DNA from: an uncultured Coriobacteriaceae bacterium
GTDB taxonomy: Bacteria > Actinomycetota > Coriobacteriia > Coriobacteriales > Atopobiaceae
Assembly: GCA_902778135.1 (NCBI GenBank)
Contig: CACYWP010000002.1
Coordinates: forward strand, 186,001 to 250,000
Reading direction: 5' to 3'
DNA length: 64,000 nt
How positions within the stretch are numbered: the stretch's first letter is position 1; every line of letters begins with the position of its first letter. Below the pieces are notes generated by a model, which was not told the origin of the DNA, searched no databases, and saw only the letters and a program-made list of their open reading frames with translations. A program made the translations under genes and the position numbers. Positions 18,064 to 26,479 of the stretch are shown here, piece by piece.

Positions 18064-18891
18064 CTACTTACGATAGGCCAACCAATACAGGCCCGCAAAC
18101 AGGAGCGCACCACCGACGACGTTACCCAGCGTCGCCGCGGAGAGATTGGAGAGCGTGCCGGACAGGGCCAGCGCGGAGGCGTCGAACCCCTCGGCCGCCA
18201 TCCCGGCCGAGGCGGCGGCCATGCCCATGGGGATGAAGAACATGTTGGCCACGCAGTGCTCGAAGCCACAGGCCACGAAGGCCGTGACCGGCAGGGCGGC
18301 ACACAGGAACCTGTCGACCACCGTCCGGGCGGCGAAGCCCATCCACACGGCGAGGCAGACGAGGATGTTGCACATGATGGCACGCCCGAAGGCCACGCCC
18401 CACGGCAGGGCGCACTTCGCGGTCGCGACGCTGACCATGGTCGCACCCACCGCGCCACCGTTTAGGGCGCCGAAGCTGGCCAGATGCAACAGCGCCACCA
18501 GCAGGAGGGACCCCACGAGGTTGCCCAGATACACCACCAGCCAGCTGCGCAGCGGGGCACCGAGCGTGTACTTGCCCGAGAGGAATCCCTGAAACATGAG
18601 GCAGTTGCCCGTGAAGAGCTCGGCACCCGCCGTCATCACGCTGAACAGGCCGAAGCTGAAGGCAAAGCCGCCGAGCACGGAGGAGGCCGCAAACCCCAGC
18701 GAGGCGTCGCTCTTGACCAGCAGCATGAACATGCCGCCCATGCCTATGAAGAGTCCCGCGAAGATCGCGAGCACGAACGCGCGAAATACGGGCAGCTTGG
18801 CCTTGCCCTCGCCGACCGTCTCCGCCTTTGCCTCTATCTGGGCACCCGCCAGGGCGTCAGGCCTGATGGCCGCGACCTCGTTGTTGGTCAT
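18064..18891 (-). CDS. formate/nitrite transporter family channel
   Basis: A 275-residue FNT-family pentameric channel protein with about six membrane segments after a 35-residue hydrophilic N-terminus. Family blocks include G-A-E-L-F-T-G-N-C-L, V-Y-L-G-N-L-x-G-S and G-F-E-H-C-V-A-N-M-F-F-I-P. FNT members pass formate, nitrite or hydrosulfide. The start overlaps the folE end region with a 2-base gap, and fhs (formate:THF ligase) is in the same gene run, so formate is the most likely substrate. That substrate call is contextual. Confidence 0.92.
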   Translation of the reverse strand: MTNNEVAAIRPDALAGAQIEAKAETVGEGKAKLPVFRAFVLAIFAGLFIGMGGMFMLLVKSDASLGFAASSVLGGFAFSFGLFSVMTAGAELFTGNCLMFQGFLSGKYTLGAPLRSWLVVYLGNLVGSLLLVALLHLASFGALNGGAVGATMVSVATAKCALPWGVAFGRAIMCNILVCLAVWMGFAARTVVDRFLCAALPVTAFVACGFEHCVANMFFIPMGMAAASAGMAAEGFDASALALSGTLSNLSAATLGNVVGGALLFAGLYWLAYRK

Positions 18892-18893
18892 CG

Positions 18894-19502
18894 CTATTCT
18901 CCCAGTCCTATCAGACGCAGCGCCTCCTGGCGGGCCTTCATGTCGGTCTTGAAGAACCCGCGCACCGCACTGGTGACCGTCTCCGAGCCAGCGCTGCGGA
19001 TGCCGCGCATGGTCATGCAGGTATGCGTCGCCTCGAGCACCACCAGCACGCCCAGCGGATCGAGCCGCGCCTCCAGCGCGTCCGCGACCTGCTGTGTCAG
19101 GCGTTCCTGCACCTGGGGCCTATGGGCATAGCCCACCACGCAGCGCGCCAGCTTGGAGAGGCCGGTGATCCTGCCGTCGCGGGGCAGGTAGCAGATGTGG
19201 GCACGACCGGTGAAGGGCAGCAGGTGATGCTCGCACATCGACGAGAAGGGGATGTCCTTGACGATGACCATGTTCTCGTTGCCCGGTTCGTCGAACTGGC
19301 GCAACAGGTGCACCGAGGGGTCCTCCTGCATGCCACCGAATATCTCCTCGCAGGCACGAGCGACACGGTCGGGAGTGCCCAGCAGCCCCTCGCGGTCGGG
19401 GTCCTCCCCTATCGCTGCCAGCAGCTCACGCACGGCGGCCTCGATCCGCGGCTTGTCGATGGGCCTGTAACCCTGTCCGTCGTTGAGCCTTGCCTCGTCC
19501 AT
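18894..19502 (-). CDS. folE: GTP cyclohydrolase I
   Basis: A 202-residue enzyme that converts GTP to 7,8-dihydroneopterin triphosphate, the first step of folate synthesis. Zinc and catalytic residues are visible in M-C-E-H-H-L-L-P-F and H-T-C-M-T-M-R-G. I used the ATG at 19502; an ATG six codons upstream is also possible and the GGGGGGA before 19502 is slightly distant. The next gene (FNT channel) starts two bases after the stop, so the two are coupled. Confidence 0.93.
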   Translation of the reverse strand: MDEARLNDGQGYRPIDKPRIEAAVRELLAAIGEDPDREGLLGTPDRVARACEEIFGGMQEDPSVHLLRQFDEPGNENMVIVKDIPFSSMCEHHLLPFTGRAHICYLPRDGRITGLSKLARCVVGYAHRPQVQERLTQQVADALEARLDPLGVLVVLEATHTCMTMRGIRSAGSETVTSAVRGFFKTDMKARQEALRLIGLGE

Positions 19503-19560
19503 TTTCGACCATCCCCCCATGAAGCCGAGCGCCCCCGCGATCGGAGGCGCCGCATGGACC

Positions 19561-20415
19561 CTATCCTACCGTACGCTCGGCCGCCTCGACGACGTGCTTG
19601 GCCAATACGGCCGTCGTCACCGAGCCCACACCGCCCGGCACGGGCGTGATGGCCCCCACCAGCGGCTCCACCTCGTCGAACGCGACGTCGCCGCAGAGCT
19701 TGCCTGCAGTCTCGTCCCAGTTTATGCCCACGTCTATGACCGTCTGGCCCTGTGACACCGCATCGGCCCCCACCGTGCCGATGTGACCGGCGGCAACGAC
19801 CAGGATCTCCGCCTTGCGGCAGGCTGCGGCCAGGTCGTGCGTGCGCGTATGGCACATGGTGACAGTGGCGTTGCGCGCCTGCAGCATCATCGAGACGGGC
19901 TTACCGATGACCAGCGACCGGCCCACGACGGTGACTTCCGCGCCGGTCAGGTCGTAGCCATAGTGGTCGAGCAGCTGGATGCAGGCCTCCGCCGTGCAGG
20001 GCGGGAACCCCACGGCGCGGTTGGCGAAGACGCCGAAGAGCGACCCCTCGGTGATGCAGTCGACATCCTTGGCGGGATCGAGCGCAGCACAGGCGGCAGC
20101 CTCGTCGAGGGTCTTGGGCAGGGGGCGGAACATCAGGCAGCCGTGGATGGACTCGTCCCCGTTGACCTGGGCAATCGTCGCCATCAGCTCTTCCTGGGAG
20201 CAGTCGGCAGGCAGAACGAACTTGCGCACGGCGATGCCGATGGCGTCGCAGCGCTTGGTTGCCCCGCGCTCGTACGACAGGTCGTCGTCGCGCTCGCCCA
20301 CGCGCACGATTGCCAGCGTCGGCGTGACGTCGCGCTCCCTCAGGTCGGTGACGCGGCCGACCAGCTGCTCGGTCAGCGCCTTGGCGACGGGAAGTCCCTT
20401 GAGAAGCTCTGCCAT
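19561..20415 (-). CDS. folD: FolD-type methylenetetrahydrofolate dehydrogenase, cyclohydrolase residues altered
   Basis: A 284-residue FolD homologue with NAD(P)-binding motif [11 protein letters not shown] and C-terminal T-P-V-P-G-G-V-G. FolD normally oxidises 5,10-methylene-THF and then hydrolyses methenyl-THF. In the active-site helix, Y48 is kept, but aligning S-Y-x-R-x-K with S-Y-E-R-G-A puts Ala52 where the catalytic Lys belongs. The V-Q-L-P-L-P motif is L-M-F-R-P-L-P, so the catalytic Gln is Phe. The Asp of K-D-V-D is kept. By analogy with mutants of known FolD enzymes, this suggests a dehydrogenase with little cyclohydrolase activity; FchA next door would supply that step. A good AGGAGG precedes the ATG. 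Confidence 0.9.
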   Translation of the reverse strand: MAELLKGLPVAKALTEQLVGRVTDLRERDVTPTLAIVRVGERDDDLSYERGATKRCDAIGIAVRKFVLPADCSQEELMATIAQVNGDESIHGCLMFRPLPKTLDEAAACAALDPAKDVDCITEGSLFGVFANRAVGFPPCTAEACIQLLDHYGYDLTGAEVTVVGRSLVIGKPVSMMLQARNATVTMCHTRTHDLAAACRKAEILVVAAGHIGTVGADAVSQGQTVIDVGINWDETAGKLCGDVAFDEVEPLVGAITPVPGGVGSVTTAVLAKHVVEAAERTVG

Positions 20416-20495
20416 GTCAATCCTCCTAGAAAGAATCTGCCCGAACGAAGGTAGTCAGACGATGGGTACGGCCCTCGCTTGCGAATCGAACGAGT

Positions 20496-20507
20496 GGAAC
20501 CGTCCCC
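20496..20507. repeat. solo copy of the GGGGACGGTTCC palindrome half
   Basis: GGAACCGTCCCC lies 10 bases beyond the fchA stop, between fchA and folD. The same word makes the 26.0 kb array and the ahcY terminator. Confidence 0.5.
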
Positions 20508-20517
20508 ATCGGTTGGG

Positions 20518-21177
20518 TCAGCCGCGAATGTGGGACATCACCGCAGCGGCGCACGCTTCGGCACGCGGGATGTAGGTGGCCAGCATCTCGTCGCACTCGG
20601 CCTCGGTCGCCTCGGCGAAGGCACGATCGGCGAGCGTCTTGGTGTTGACGAAGACGTTCAGGCTGGCCGCCTCCAGCGCCGCACGGCACAGCAGCGCGCC
20701 GCAGCCCACGTCGGAGAGCAGCATCTTCGAGCCCTTCTCCCCCATCTCCTCGAGCAGCTCGATGGCGGAGCAGATCTGGCGCATCATCTCGACGGGGGCG
20801 GCGCAGGCACCCTTGGTGGCCTCTTCCAGCACCCGGGCGCGCGAGGGGTCGTCGCGCGGGATGCCGTAGGCCACCGACAGCGGGTAGAAGGCAGCGGCAT
20901 CCTCCTCGGTGAGGTCGAGCAGGCGCAGGCGGATGCGCTCGCCGTCGGCAAGCATGCGCTGGATGTCCCCCTCAACATCGGCATAGCGCTTCTTGCCCGT
21001 GGTGAAGTTGCCCACCATTGAGCCGAGCGCCACACCCAAGGCACCTACCAGCGCAGCGGCCCCACCGCCACCCGGGACCGACTCCTTGGCCGCCAACACG
21101 GAGGCAAACTCCGCACAGGACCTGTCCGTCAGACGCTCAGCCACGATAACCCCCAAACGAGATTCGCCCTCACTCAT
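20518..21177 (-). CDS. fchA: methenyltetrahydrofolate cyclohydrolase / cyclodeaminase family protein
   Basis: A 219-residue all-helical protein of the formiminotransferase-cyclodeaminase family. The N-terminal S-V-P-G-G-G-G-A-A-A-L-V-G-A-L and the G-N-F-T-x-G-K-K-R-Y-A segments are typical of FchA. Standalone members act as methenyl-THF cyclohydrolase or formimino-THF cyclodeaminase. No glutamate formiminotransferase is nearby, and folD and fhs flank it, so the cyclohydrolase role is favoured. I chose the ATG at 21177 behind GAGGG; the frame is open for 57 codons upstream but that part is not family-like. Confidence 0.88.
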   Translation of the reverse strand: MSEGESRLGVIVAERLTDRSCAEFASVLAAKESVPGGGGAAALVGALGVALGSMVGNFTTGKKRYADVEGDIQRMLADGERIRLRLLDLTEEDAAAFYPLSVAYGIPRDDPSRARVLEEATKGACAAPVEMMRQICSAIELLEEMGEKGSKMLLSDVGCGALLCRAALEAASLNVFVNTKTLADRAFAEATEAECDEMLATYIPRAEACAAAVMSHIRG

Positions 21178-21368
21178 TAACAACCCTCGTACGACCCGAT
21201 GCGCGACCTGCCGTCCGACCGTCGAGCAGACCACTTTGGCAATATAGCCGCATCGTCGTCCATCCGGCCATATGTAGGTCACCCTCCAATGCCCGGAGCA
21301 GACATTCCGCAGCCGCACCTTCGCGGCAAGGACGTTCGCGCAGGACATCGGAGGGTGACCCCGGACGC

Positions 21369-23042
21369 CTAGAACAGGCCGACGATGCGACCATCCTCGG
21401 TGACGTCGATCTTCTCGGCGGCCGGGACGCGCGGCAGACCGGGCATGGTCATGATGTCGCCCGTGAGTGCCACGATGAAGCCGGCGCCGGCGCTGATCTT
21501 GAGGTTGCGCACCGTGAGGCGCCAGCCGCGCGGGGCGCCCAGCTTGTTCTGGTCGTCGGTGAAGGAATACTGGGTCTTAGCCATGCAGATGGGCAGGCCG
21601 CCGAAGCCCAGCTCCTCCAGCTGCTTCAGCTGGTTGCGCGCGGAGCCCACCAGGTCGACGCCGTCGGCGTGATAGATCTTGGTGGCAATGGCCTCGAGCT
21701 TCTCCTCGATCGAGAGGTCGAGGTCATAGGAGAAGCGGAAGTCGCTCGGCTCGTCGCAGAGGCGCACGACCTCGTCGGCCAGGGCGACGCCGCCCTTGCC
21801 GCCCTTGGCCCACACCTCGGAGAGGGCCACGTTGACGCCCAGCTCCTTGCACTTGGCCTCGACCAGGTCGAGCTCGGCCTTTGTGTCGGTCGGGAAGGCG
21901 TTGATGGCGACCACGCAGGGCAGGCCATAGACGTCCTTGATGTTGGAGACGTGCTGCAGCAGGTTGGGCATGCCGGCTTCGAGCGCCTCGAGGTTTTCGG
22001 TGGTGAGCTCGGTCTTGGGCACACCGCCGTTGTACTTGAGGGCGCGCACGGTGGCAACGATCACCACGGCGCTGGGGGTCAGGCCCGTGGCGCGACACTT
22101 GATATCGAGGAACTTCTCGGCACCCAGGTCGGCACCGAAGCCCGCCTCGGTCACCACGTAGTCGGCCATCTTCATGGCGGTGGTGGTGGCCATCACGGAG
22201 TTGCAGCCGTGGGCGATGTTGGCGAACGGGCCACCGTGGACGAAGGCGGGGTTGTTCTCGAGCGTCTGGACCAGGTTGGGCTTGATCGCGTCCTTGAGCA
22301 GCGCGGTGCAGGCACCCTCGGCGTTGAGGTCATGGACCGTGACGGGCTTGCGATCGTAGGTGTAGGCGACCACCATGCGACCCAGGCGGGCCTTCAGGTC
22401 GTCGAGGTCGCTAGCCAGGCAGAAGGCGGCCATGACCTCGGAGGCAACGGTGATGTCGAAGCCGTCCTGACGGGGCACGCCGTCAGGGATGCCGCCCATG
22501 CCGTCGACGACGTTGCGCAGCTGGCGGTCGTTCATGTCGACGCAGCGGCGCCAGATGACGCGACGCGGGTCGATGTTCAGCTTGTTGTCCCACTTGATGG
22601 AGTTGTCCAACATGGCGGCAATGAGGTTGTTGGCCGCGCCGATGGCGTGGAAGTCGCCGGTGAAGTGCAGGTTGATGTCCTCCATGGGAACGACCTGGGC
22701 ATAGCCGCCACCAGCAGCGCCGCCCTTGACGCCGAACACGGGACCTAGCGAGGGCTCGCGCAGGCACAGCATCGTCTGGCGCCCGGTGAGGTTCATGGCG
22801 TCGGCGAGGCCGACCGACGTGGTGGTCTTGCCCTCGCCTGCGGGGGTCGGGTTGATGGCGGTGACCAGGATGAGCTTGGCGCGGCTGGGCATGTCCTTCA
22901 TCGAGTTGATGTCGACCTTCGCCTTGACCTTGCCATAGTGCTCCAGCTGGTCCTCGGTGAGGCCGGCCTTGGCTGCGACCTCAGAGATGGGCAGCATCGT
23001 TGCTTCCTGTGCGATCTCGATGTCGCTCTTGTACTCTGCCAT
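21369..23042 (-). CDS. fhs: formate-tetrahydrofolate ligase
   Basis: A 557-residue enzyme that makes 10-formyl-THF from formate, ATP and THF. The P-loop-like segment [14 protein letters not shown] and the [24 protein letters not shown] block are diagnostic, as is the later '[16 protein letters not shown]' stretch. The ATG at 23042 follows AAGGAG; the 15-codon extension upstream is not needed. It heads the minus-strand C1-folate run and has a candidate regulated promoter about 180 bases upstream. Confidence 0.97.
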   Translation of the reverse strand: MAEYKSDIEIAQEATMLPISEVAAKAGLTEDQLEHYGKVKAKVDINSMKDMPSRAKLILVTAINPTPAGEGKTTTSVGLADAMNLTGRQTMLCLREPSLGPVFGVKGGAAGGGYAQVVPMEDINLHFTGDFHAIGAANNLIAAMLDNSIKWDNKLNIDPRRVIWRRCVDMNDRQLRNVVDGMGGIPDGVPRQDGFDITVASEVMAAFCLASDLDDLKARLGRMVVAYTYDRKPVTVHDLNAEGACTALLKDAIKPNLVQTLENNPAFVHGGPFANIAHGCNSVMATTTAMKMADYVVTEAGFGADLGAEKFLDIKCRATGLTPSAVVIVATVRALKYNGGVPKTELTTENLEALEAGMPNLLQHVSNIKDVYGLPCVVAINAFPTDTKAELDLVEAKCKELGVNVALSEVWAKGGKGGVALADEVVRLCDEPSDFRFSYDLDLSIEEKLEAIATKIYHADGVDLVGSARNQLKQLEELGFGGLPICMAKTQYSFTDDQNKLGAPRGWRLTVRNLKISAGAGFIVALTGDIMTMPGLPRVPAAEKIDVTEDGRIVGLF

Positions 23043-23220
23043 CCTTGCTCCTTTTCGTCGGGGACTCCCCAATGTGTGTAACCCCATTGTCCCTTATTGA
23101 CCGTCCGTCTCGTGCCGCTCGGGCGGCTTGGCGTCGTGCCAATTCGTAATCTTCAGAAGTCGGACGCAACCATCCTCCTGCATCTCCCCACGGCCAGCGT
23201 ACCGATTCCGAAGACGCACG

Positions 23221-23254
23221 AATATACTCAAACTTGATAACGTTTCATACCCAT
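23221..23254 (-). promoter_or_regulatory. candidate regulated fhs promoter with ATGGGTATGAAAC box
   Basis: On the minus strand ATGGGTATGAAAC (23254-23242) covers a poor -35 (ATGAAA). It is followed after 16 bases by TATATT (23226-23221). The same 13-base box, at the same distance from a -10-like hexamer, precedes the SDR operon at 27.45 kb. A weak -35 overlapped by a conserved box is the pattern of an activator-dependent promoter. Confidence 0.45.
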
Positions 23255-23325
23255 ATTCCGCCATTTCGTCGGAATCACGCCCGCTGCATAGAACTTATAC
23301 CGGGACCGGGGCATGTACCACGTAA

Positions 23326-23347
23326 AAACGTCACAAGTCGTGACGAC
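23326..23347 (-). terminator. possible terminator after 5-formyl-THF cyclo-ligase
   Basis: CGTCAC-GACTT-GTGACG followed by TTTTT on the minus strand. The stem is only six bases, so an operator palindrome is an alternative. Confidence 0.4.
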
Positions 23348-23475
23348 TGTTGTTGGCACTTTTGTACAAGGCGGAAGTGAGTGCCGTGGCTGCAGCCCAT
23401 TCCTTGCCGAGTGCTGCGACGAAGTGGCCGGCGTCGTTCTTGACGGGCAAGAGCGCCAGCAAAGCAATGGGGGCG

Positions 23476-24057
23476 TCAGTCCGTCACCACCAGCTGGACG
23501 GGCAGGTCATGCGCGTCGATGATGCCTTCGGACCGCAGGTCTTCGCTCAGCTGCGCCTTGCGGCAGAGGCCCGCGCTCACCCCATCAAACCCAGCAAGGA
23601 AGGTGTCGTAGAAGCCGCCGCCATATCCCAAGCGATAGCCAGCCGCATCGAAGGTGAGCCCGGGTACCAGCGCGAGCATGCGCTGGCCCGTGCCGAGGTG
23701 CTGCTGGTTGGCCTCGTCGGGAACCGGCTCCTCGACTCCCAGCTTGCTGCGCACGAGCGCATCGAAGGACGTCACCCGGTACCAGCGCATCTCGTGGGTG
23801 CCCGGCACGCACCAGGGAAGCGCGACCACCTTGCCGGCAGCCCACGCACGCTCTATGATGCCCCGCGTGCGCACCTCAGGTCCAAAGTCCAGATAGGGCA
23901 GCAGCACATCCGCCCGTTCGAACTCCGGCATGCCACAGAGCCTGTCCTCGATAGCTGCGTCAGCCGTGGCCCGAACCTCCTCGCCCAGATTCTTGCGAAT
24001 GGCCCTAAAGAGCTTGCGCAACTCGCGTTTGCGCTCGTCTACCACCGTGTTGTCCAT
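23476..24057 (-). CDS. 5-formyltetrahydrofolate cyclo-ligase
   Basis: A 193-residue enzyme of the MTHFS/YgfA family, which uses ATP to turn 5-formyl-THF into 5,10-methenyl-THF. The N-terminal R-K-x-x-R-K pattern, the L-P-Y-L-D-F-G strand and the C-terminal nucleotide loop G-Y-R-L-G-Y-G-G-G-F-Y-D are all present. GGAGG precedes the ATG at 24057. It lies upstream of the fhs run on the same strand, separated by a 433-base gap with its own promoter. Confidence 0.93.
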   Translation of the reverse strand: MDNTVVDERKRELRKLFRAIRKNLGEEVRATADAAIEDRLCGMPEFERADVLLPYLDFGPEVRTRGIIERAWAAGKVVALPWCVPGTHEMRWYRVTSFDALVRSKLGVEEPVPDEANQQHLGTGQRMLALVPGLTFDAAGYRLGYGGGFYDTFLAGFDGVSAGLCRKAQLSEDLRSEGIIDAHDLPVQLVVTD

Positions 24058-24191
24058 GATTCACCTCCGCGCATGTGGTGGGACGGACGCTGTCCACCCC
24101 ACCACATCATACGTCGTGTCCCCTCGGCATCCCCAATGCCCATTCCTGCGCATCCAAGGCACGACGGTGCCAACCTCGGCCTCTCTTGCAG

Positions 24192-25040
24192 CTAGTCCAC
24201 GAGCTCCATGCCCAGCATGTCCATCACCTGACCGGTGAGCGTGGCGGCCTCGAGACCCCAGTCCACCACCAGGCAGTGACCGGAGACGTACTCGGCAAGG
24301 TCGCTACCCAGATACAGGCACGCCTTGCCCATGACGGAGGGGTCGGCGATGGGCTTGCCGTTGCCCACGCTCTGCTCGAACTGCCTCCTGGAGCTGGGCA
24401 TGACCTCGAAGAACTCGGTGGCGAAGCGTGACCCCGTGGAGCAGGGCAGCACAGCGTTGATGCGCACGTCGCGGCCCGCAAACTCGGCGGCCTTGCTCGC
24501 CACGAGGTAGTTCATGGCGCGCTTGGCGAGCATGTAGGCCATGTTGCCGCCCGCGTCGTCCATGTCGAGCTCATGGATGGCCTCGATGGTGGCGTCCCAG
24601 CCGTCCGCCTCAACGATGGCCTTGTACTCGTCGATGAGCTCCTCCTTTGCCCAGCGCACACCGGCCGTGGAGGTGACGAAGGTGATGGAGCCGCCCGGCA
24701 CCACGCGCTTGGCGAGGTAGGCGTCAAGCAGGTACTTGTTGGACACGAAGTCGATCGTGAACGTGTCGACGTAGTCGTTCTTGAGGCCAGAGACGCCCGC
24801 CACGCCGAAGAAGCAGTCGATCCTCTCCGGCAGCTGCGAGAAGGCCATGTCGATGCTCTCGCGGCTCACCTGGTCGAGCCTGACCCAGCCAGCCTGTCCC
24901 TCGAGCGTCGCCTCTCCCCTGCTGGCGGTCCAGACCTGCGCGCCCTGCTCGACGAGCATCTGGGCCAGAGATGCGCCCATTCCGGAGCTCGCGCCGGTGA
25001 CCACGCACACCTTGCCCGCATATCCCAACATGTCGCGCAT
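24192..25040 (-). CDS. short-chain dehydrogenase/reductase (3-alpha-HSDH-like)
   Basis: A 282-residue classical SDR. The cofactor motif is T-G-A-S-S-G-M-G and the catalytic pair sits in Y-M-L-A-K, after the active-site Ser strand T-S-T-A-G-V. The overall look (C-terminal 'VVDWGLEA' segment and the long insertion before the Tyr) recalls coriobacterial and clostridial hydroxysteroid dehydrogenases, but that likeness does not prove a steroid substrate. It is the last gene of the SDR/PanB-like operon, 70 bases after the PanB-like gene, with GGGAGG before the start. Confidence 0.85.
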   Translation of the reverse strand: MRDMLGYAGKVCVVTGASSGMGASLAQMLVEQGAQVWTASRGEATLEGQAGWVRLDQVSRESIDMAFSQLPERIDCFFGVAGVSGLKNDYVDTFTIDFVSNKYLLDAYLAKRVVPGGSITFVTSTAGVRWAKEELIDEYKAIVEADGWDATIEAIHELDMDDAGGNMAYMLAKRAMNYLVASKAAEFAGRDVRINAVLPCSTGSRFATEFFEVMPSSRRQFEQSVGNGKPIADPSVMGKACLYLGSDLAEYVSGHCLVVDWGLEAATLTGQVMDMLGMELVD

Positions 25041-25110
25041 GATACCTCCCTATGAGAAGGGCGGCGCGCCCGCAGGTACGCCGCCCGAATCATATCGATT
25101 CCAGTCTCGC

Positions 25111-25989
25111 TTACGCCTCGAACTCGTCCATCATCTTGTTGAACTTCTCGAGCTCTTCGGGGTCCATGTGGTAGCCGTGCTTGTCCTCGGGGTAGTCGCC
25201 GTCGCGGACCAGGTCGACCCAGTCGGCGTAGGCCTCGCAGAGGAACGGGAGCAGCTCGGCGGTGCAGACGGCGTGGGACGCCGGCTTGGGCATGACGCCG
25301 AAGGTGTCCATATCGACCATCTCGGAACCGTCGCAGGGGGCGCCGCCGGCGATGGAGATCACGGGCACGCGCAGGGTCTCGGCGATCTTCTGGGAGACCT
25401 CCATCGGCGTCAGCTCGATGGTCATGGCGCCCATGCCGTTCTCCTGATACTCGTAGCCCCACTTGAAGATGGCGAAGGCCTCCTCGGCCGTCTTGCCGAC
25501 GCGCTTGTAGCCGGTGGCGTTGGTCTGCCAGCCAGAGATGGCACCGATGTGGCCGAAGGTGGGGATGTAGTTGTCGGACATGTGCTTCAGCACGTCGTTG
25601 GTCACGCCCATGGGCAGCATCGAGTCGGCGCCGTCGAAGACCCACTCGCCACCCCAACGCACCGCCATGTCCTTGTTGGCGTAGGCAGCGATGGGCATGT
25701 AGAAGTTGATGTGGATGATGGAGGTGTACTCGCGGAACTTGCGGATGGTCAGGCCGGAGGTCTTGAGGGCCATGTCGAAGTCAGCGGAGGTGCGCAGGCT
25801 CATCATGTCGGGGATGCGGCAGATGTCGCAGCCAACCATCTCGGCGGCCATCGCGAAGAAGGGGCCGAGCTCTGCGGGGCACATCTGGACGAGCTTCTCG
25901 CCCTTGTCCTTCTGCTTCTGCAGATAGGCGAGGTTCTTGCGGGTGCGATGATGGGTGGACATGGAGATGTTGGCGGTCTTCTCGGCCAT
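25111..25989 (-). CDS. PanB-like (ketopantoate hydroxymethyltransferase family) enzyme with altered active site
   Basis: A 292-residue (beta/alpha)8-barrel protein of the PEP mutase/PanB superfamily. G-H-I-G-A-I...G-Y-K-R-V-G-K aligns with PanB G-H-L-G-L...G-Y-K-V-Q-G-R, and V-P-V-I-S-I-A-G-G...D-G...D-T-F-G-V aligns with its C-terminal block. The catalytic Glu position is kept (I-E-L-T-P). The metal-binding Lys-x-Glu before G-G-E-W is changed (A-V-R-W-G-G-E-W), so metal use or chemistry probably differs. PanB transfers a hydroxymethyl group from 5,10-methylene-THF, which fits the neighbouring C1-folate genes, but no panC/panD is here and the flanking genes are SDRs. A pantothenate role is doubtful. 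Confidence 0.7.
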   Translation of the reverse strand: MAEKTANISMSTHHRTRKNLAYLQKQKDKGEKLVQMCPAELGPFFAMAAEMVGCDICRIPDMMSLRTSADFDMALKTSGLTIRKFREYTSIIHINFYMPIAAYANKDMAVRWGGEWVFDGADSMLPMGVTNDVLKHMSDNYIPTFGHIGAISGWQTNATGYKRVGKTAEEAFAIFKWGYEYQENGMGAMTIELTPMEVSQKIAETLRVPVISIAGGAPCDGSEMVDMDTFGVMPKPASHAVCTAELLPFLCEAYADWVDLVRDGDYPEDKHGYHMDPEELEKFNKMMDEFEA

Positions 25990-26023
25990 GATAGTTCCTT
26001 TCGACAATCTGGATCGGGACATC

Positions 26024-26183
26024 GTTTCGACCAACGGGGACGGTTCTCCCCGGTCGAATTCGACCAACGGGGACGGTTCTCCTTGGTCGAAGTCGACCAT
26101 CTGGGACGGTTCCTCTCAGCCGGTTTCGACCGTAGAGAACCGTCCCCGACGGTCAGTTTCGACCGGGGAGAACCGTCCCCGAT
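26024..26183. repeat. array of five 33-bp palindromic units (three direct, two inverted)
   Basis: Units have the form TCGACC-NNN-GGGGACGGTTCTCC-NN-GGTCGA. The cores are at 26036-26049, 26069-26082 and 26103-26113 in one orientation, and 26135-26147 and 26167-26180 in the other, with 33-34 base spacing. The array fills the gap between the 71-residue gene and the PanB-like gene and can fold into one large transcribed hairpin. Related single copies are at 20496 and 46324. Confidence 0.8.
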
Positions 26184-26191
26184 GATTGGTT

Positions 26192-26407
26192 CTAGGCGTC
26201 GAGGGCGTCCAGACGGGCGATGATCTCGTTCACGGTCTCCTTGGGCAGGCCCACCTGCGGGAACTTGAGCAGGGTCTTCATCTTCATGCCTGCGACGGGG
26301 CCGAGCTCGGGGTTGTCGACGAAGCCGGGGACGTACTCATCGATGATCGCGACGGCGCGCTCGTCCTGGAGGATCTCGCGGAGCTTGCTCTTGCTGCTGA
26401 TGGCCAT
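26192..26407 (-). CDS. 71-residue helical protein of the SDR/PanB-like operon
   Basis: A small acidic protein, mostly amphipathic helices, with the core L-R-E-I-L-Q-D-E-R-A-V-A-I-I-D-E-Y-V-P-G-F. It resembles a short domain I have seen appended to the C-terminus of larger enzymes in Coriobacteriia, but I cannot name the family. AGAAGGGA precedes the ATG at 26407. It lies 72 bases after the upstream SDR gene and before the palindrome array. A subunit or scaffold role for one of the neighbouring enzymes is a guess. Confidence 0.6.
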   Translation of the reverse strand: MAISSKSKLREILQDERAVAIIDEYVPGFVDNPELGPVAGMKMKTLLKFPQVGLPKETVNEIIARLDALDA

Positions 26408-26479
26408 GGTGCTTCCCTTCTCTGTGCGCTTGCTTTCCTTTTCCCGCTTGCGCGGGCCTTTCACGATGTGATGCGCCTG

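Larger units (their letters stand above)
23043..23475. other. 433-base gap between 5-FCL and fhs
   Basis: This holds the candidate fhs promoter (23221-23254) and a short hairpin beyond the cyclo-ligase stop (23326-23347). A 44-codon stretch in the minus strand just after the cyclo-ligase stop looks weakly coding but has no convincing start. Otherwise I see nothing in it. Confidence 0.5.

Noticed and set aside
20470..20517. A GTTCGATTC T-loop-like word suggesting a tRNA on the minus strand
   Set aside because: The flanking bases do not form a T-stem, acceptor or anticodon arm.
23331..23467. A 44-codon minus-strand frame after the 5-formyl-THF cyclo-ligase stop with coding-like composition
   Set aside because: It has no ATG/GTG with a ribosome site, overlaps the cyclo-ligase end and runs into the hairpin; there is not enough to call a gene.
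25262..26223. Plus-strand frame with repeated R-G-R-F and G-D-G-S-P words
   Set aside because: These words come from translating the 33-base palindrome array and the antisense of the PanB-like gene.
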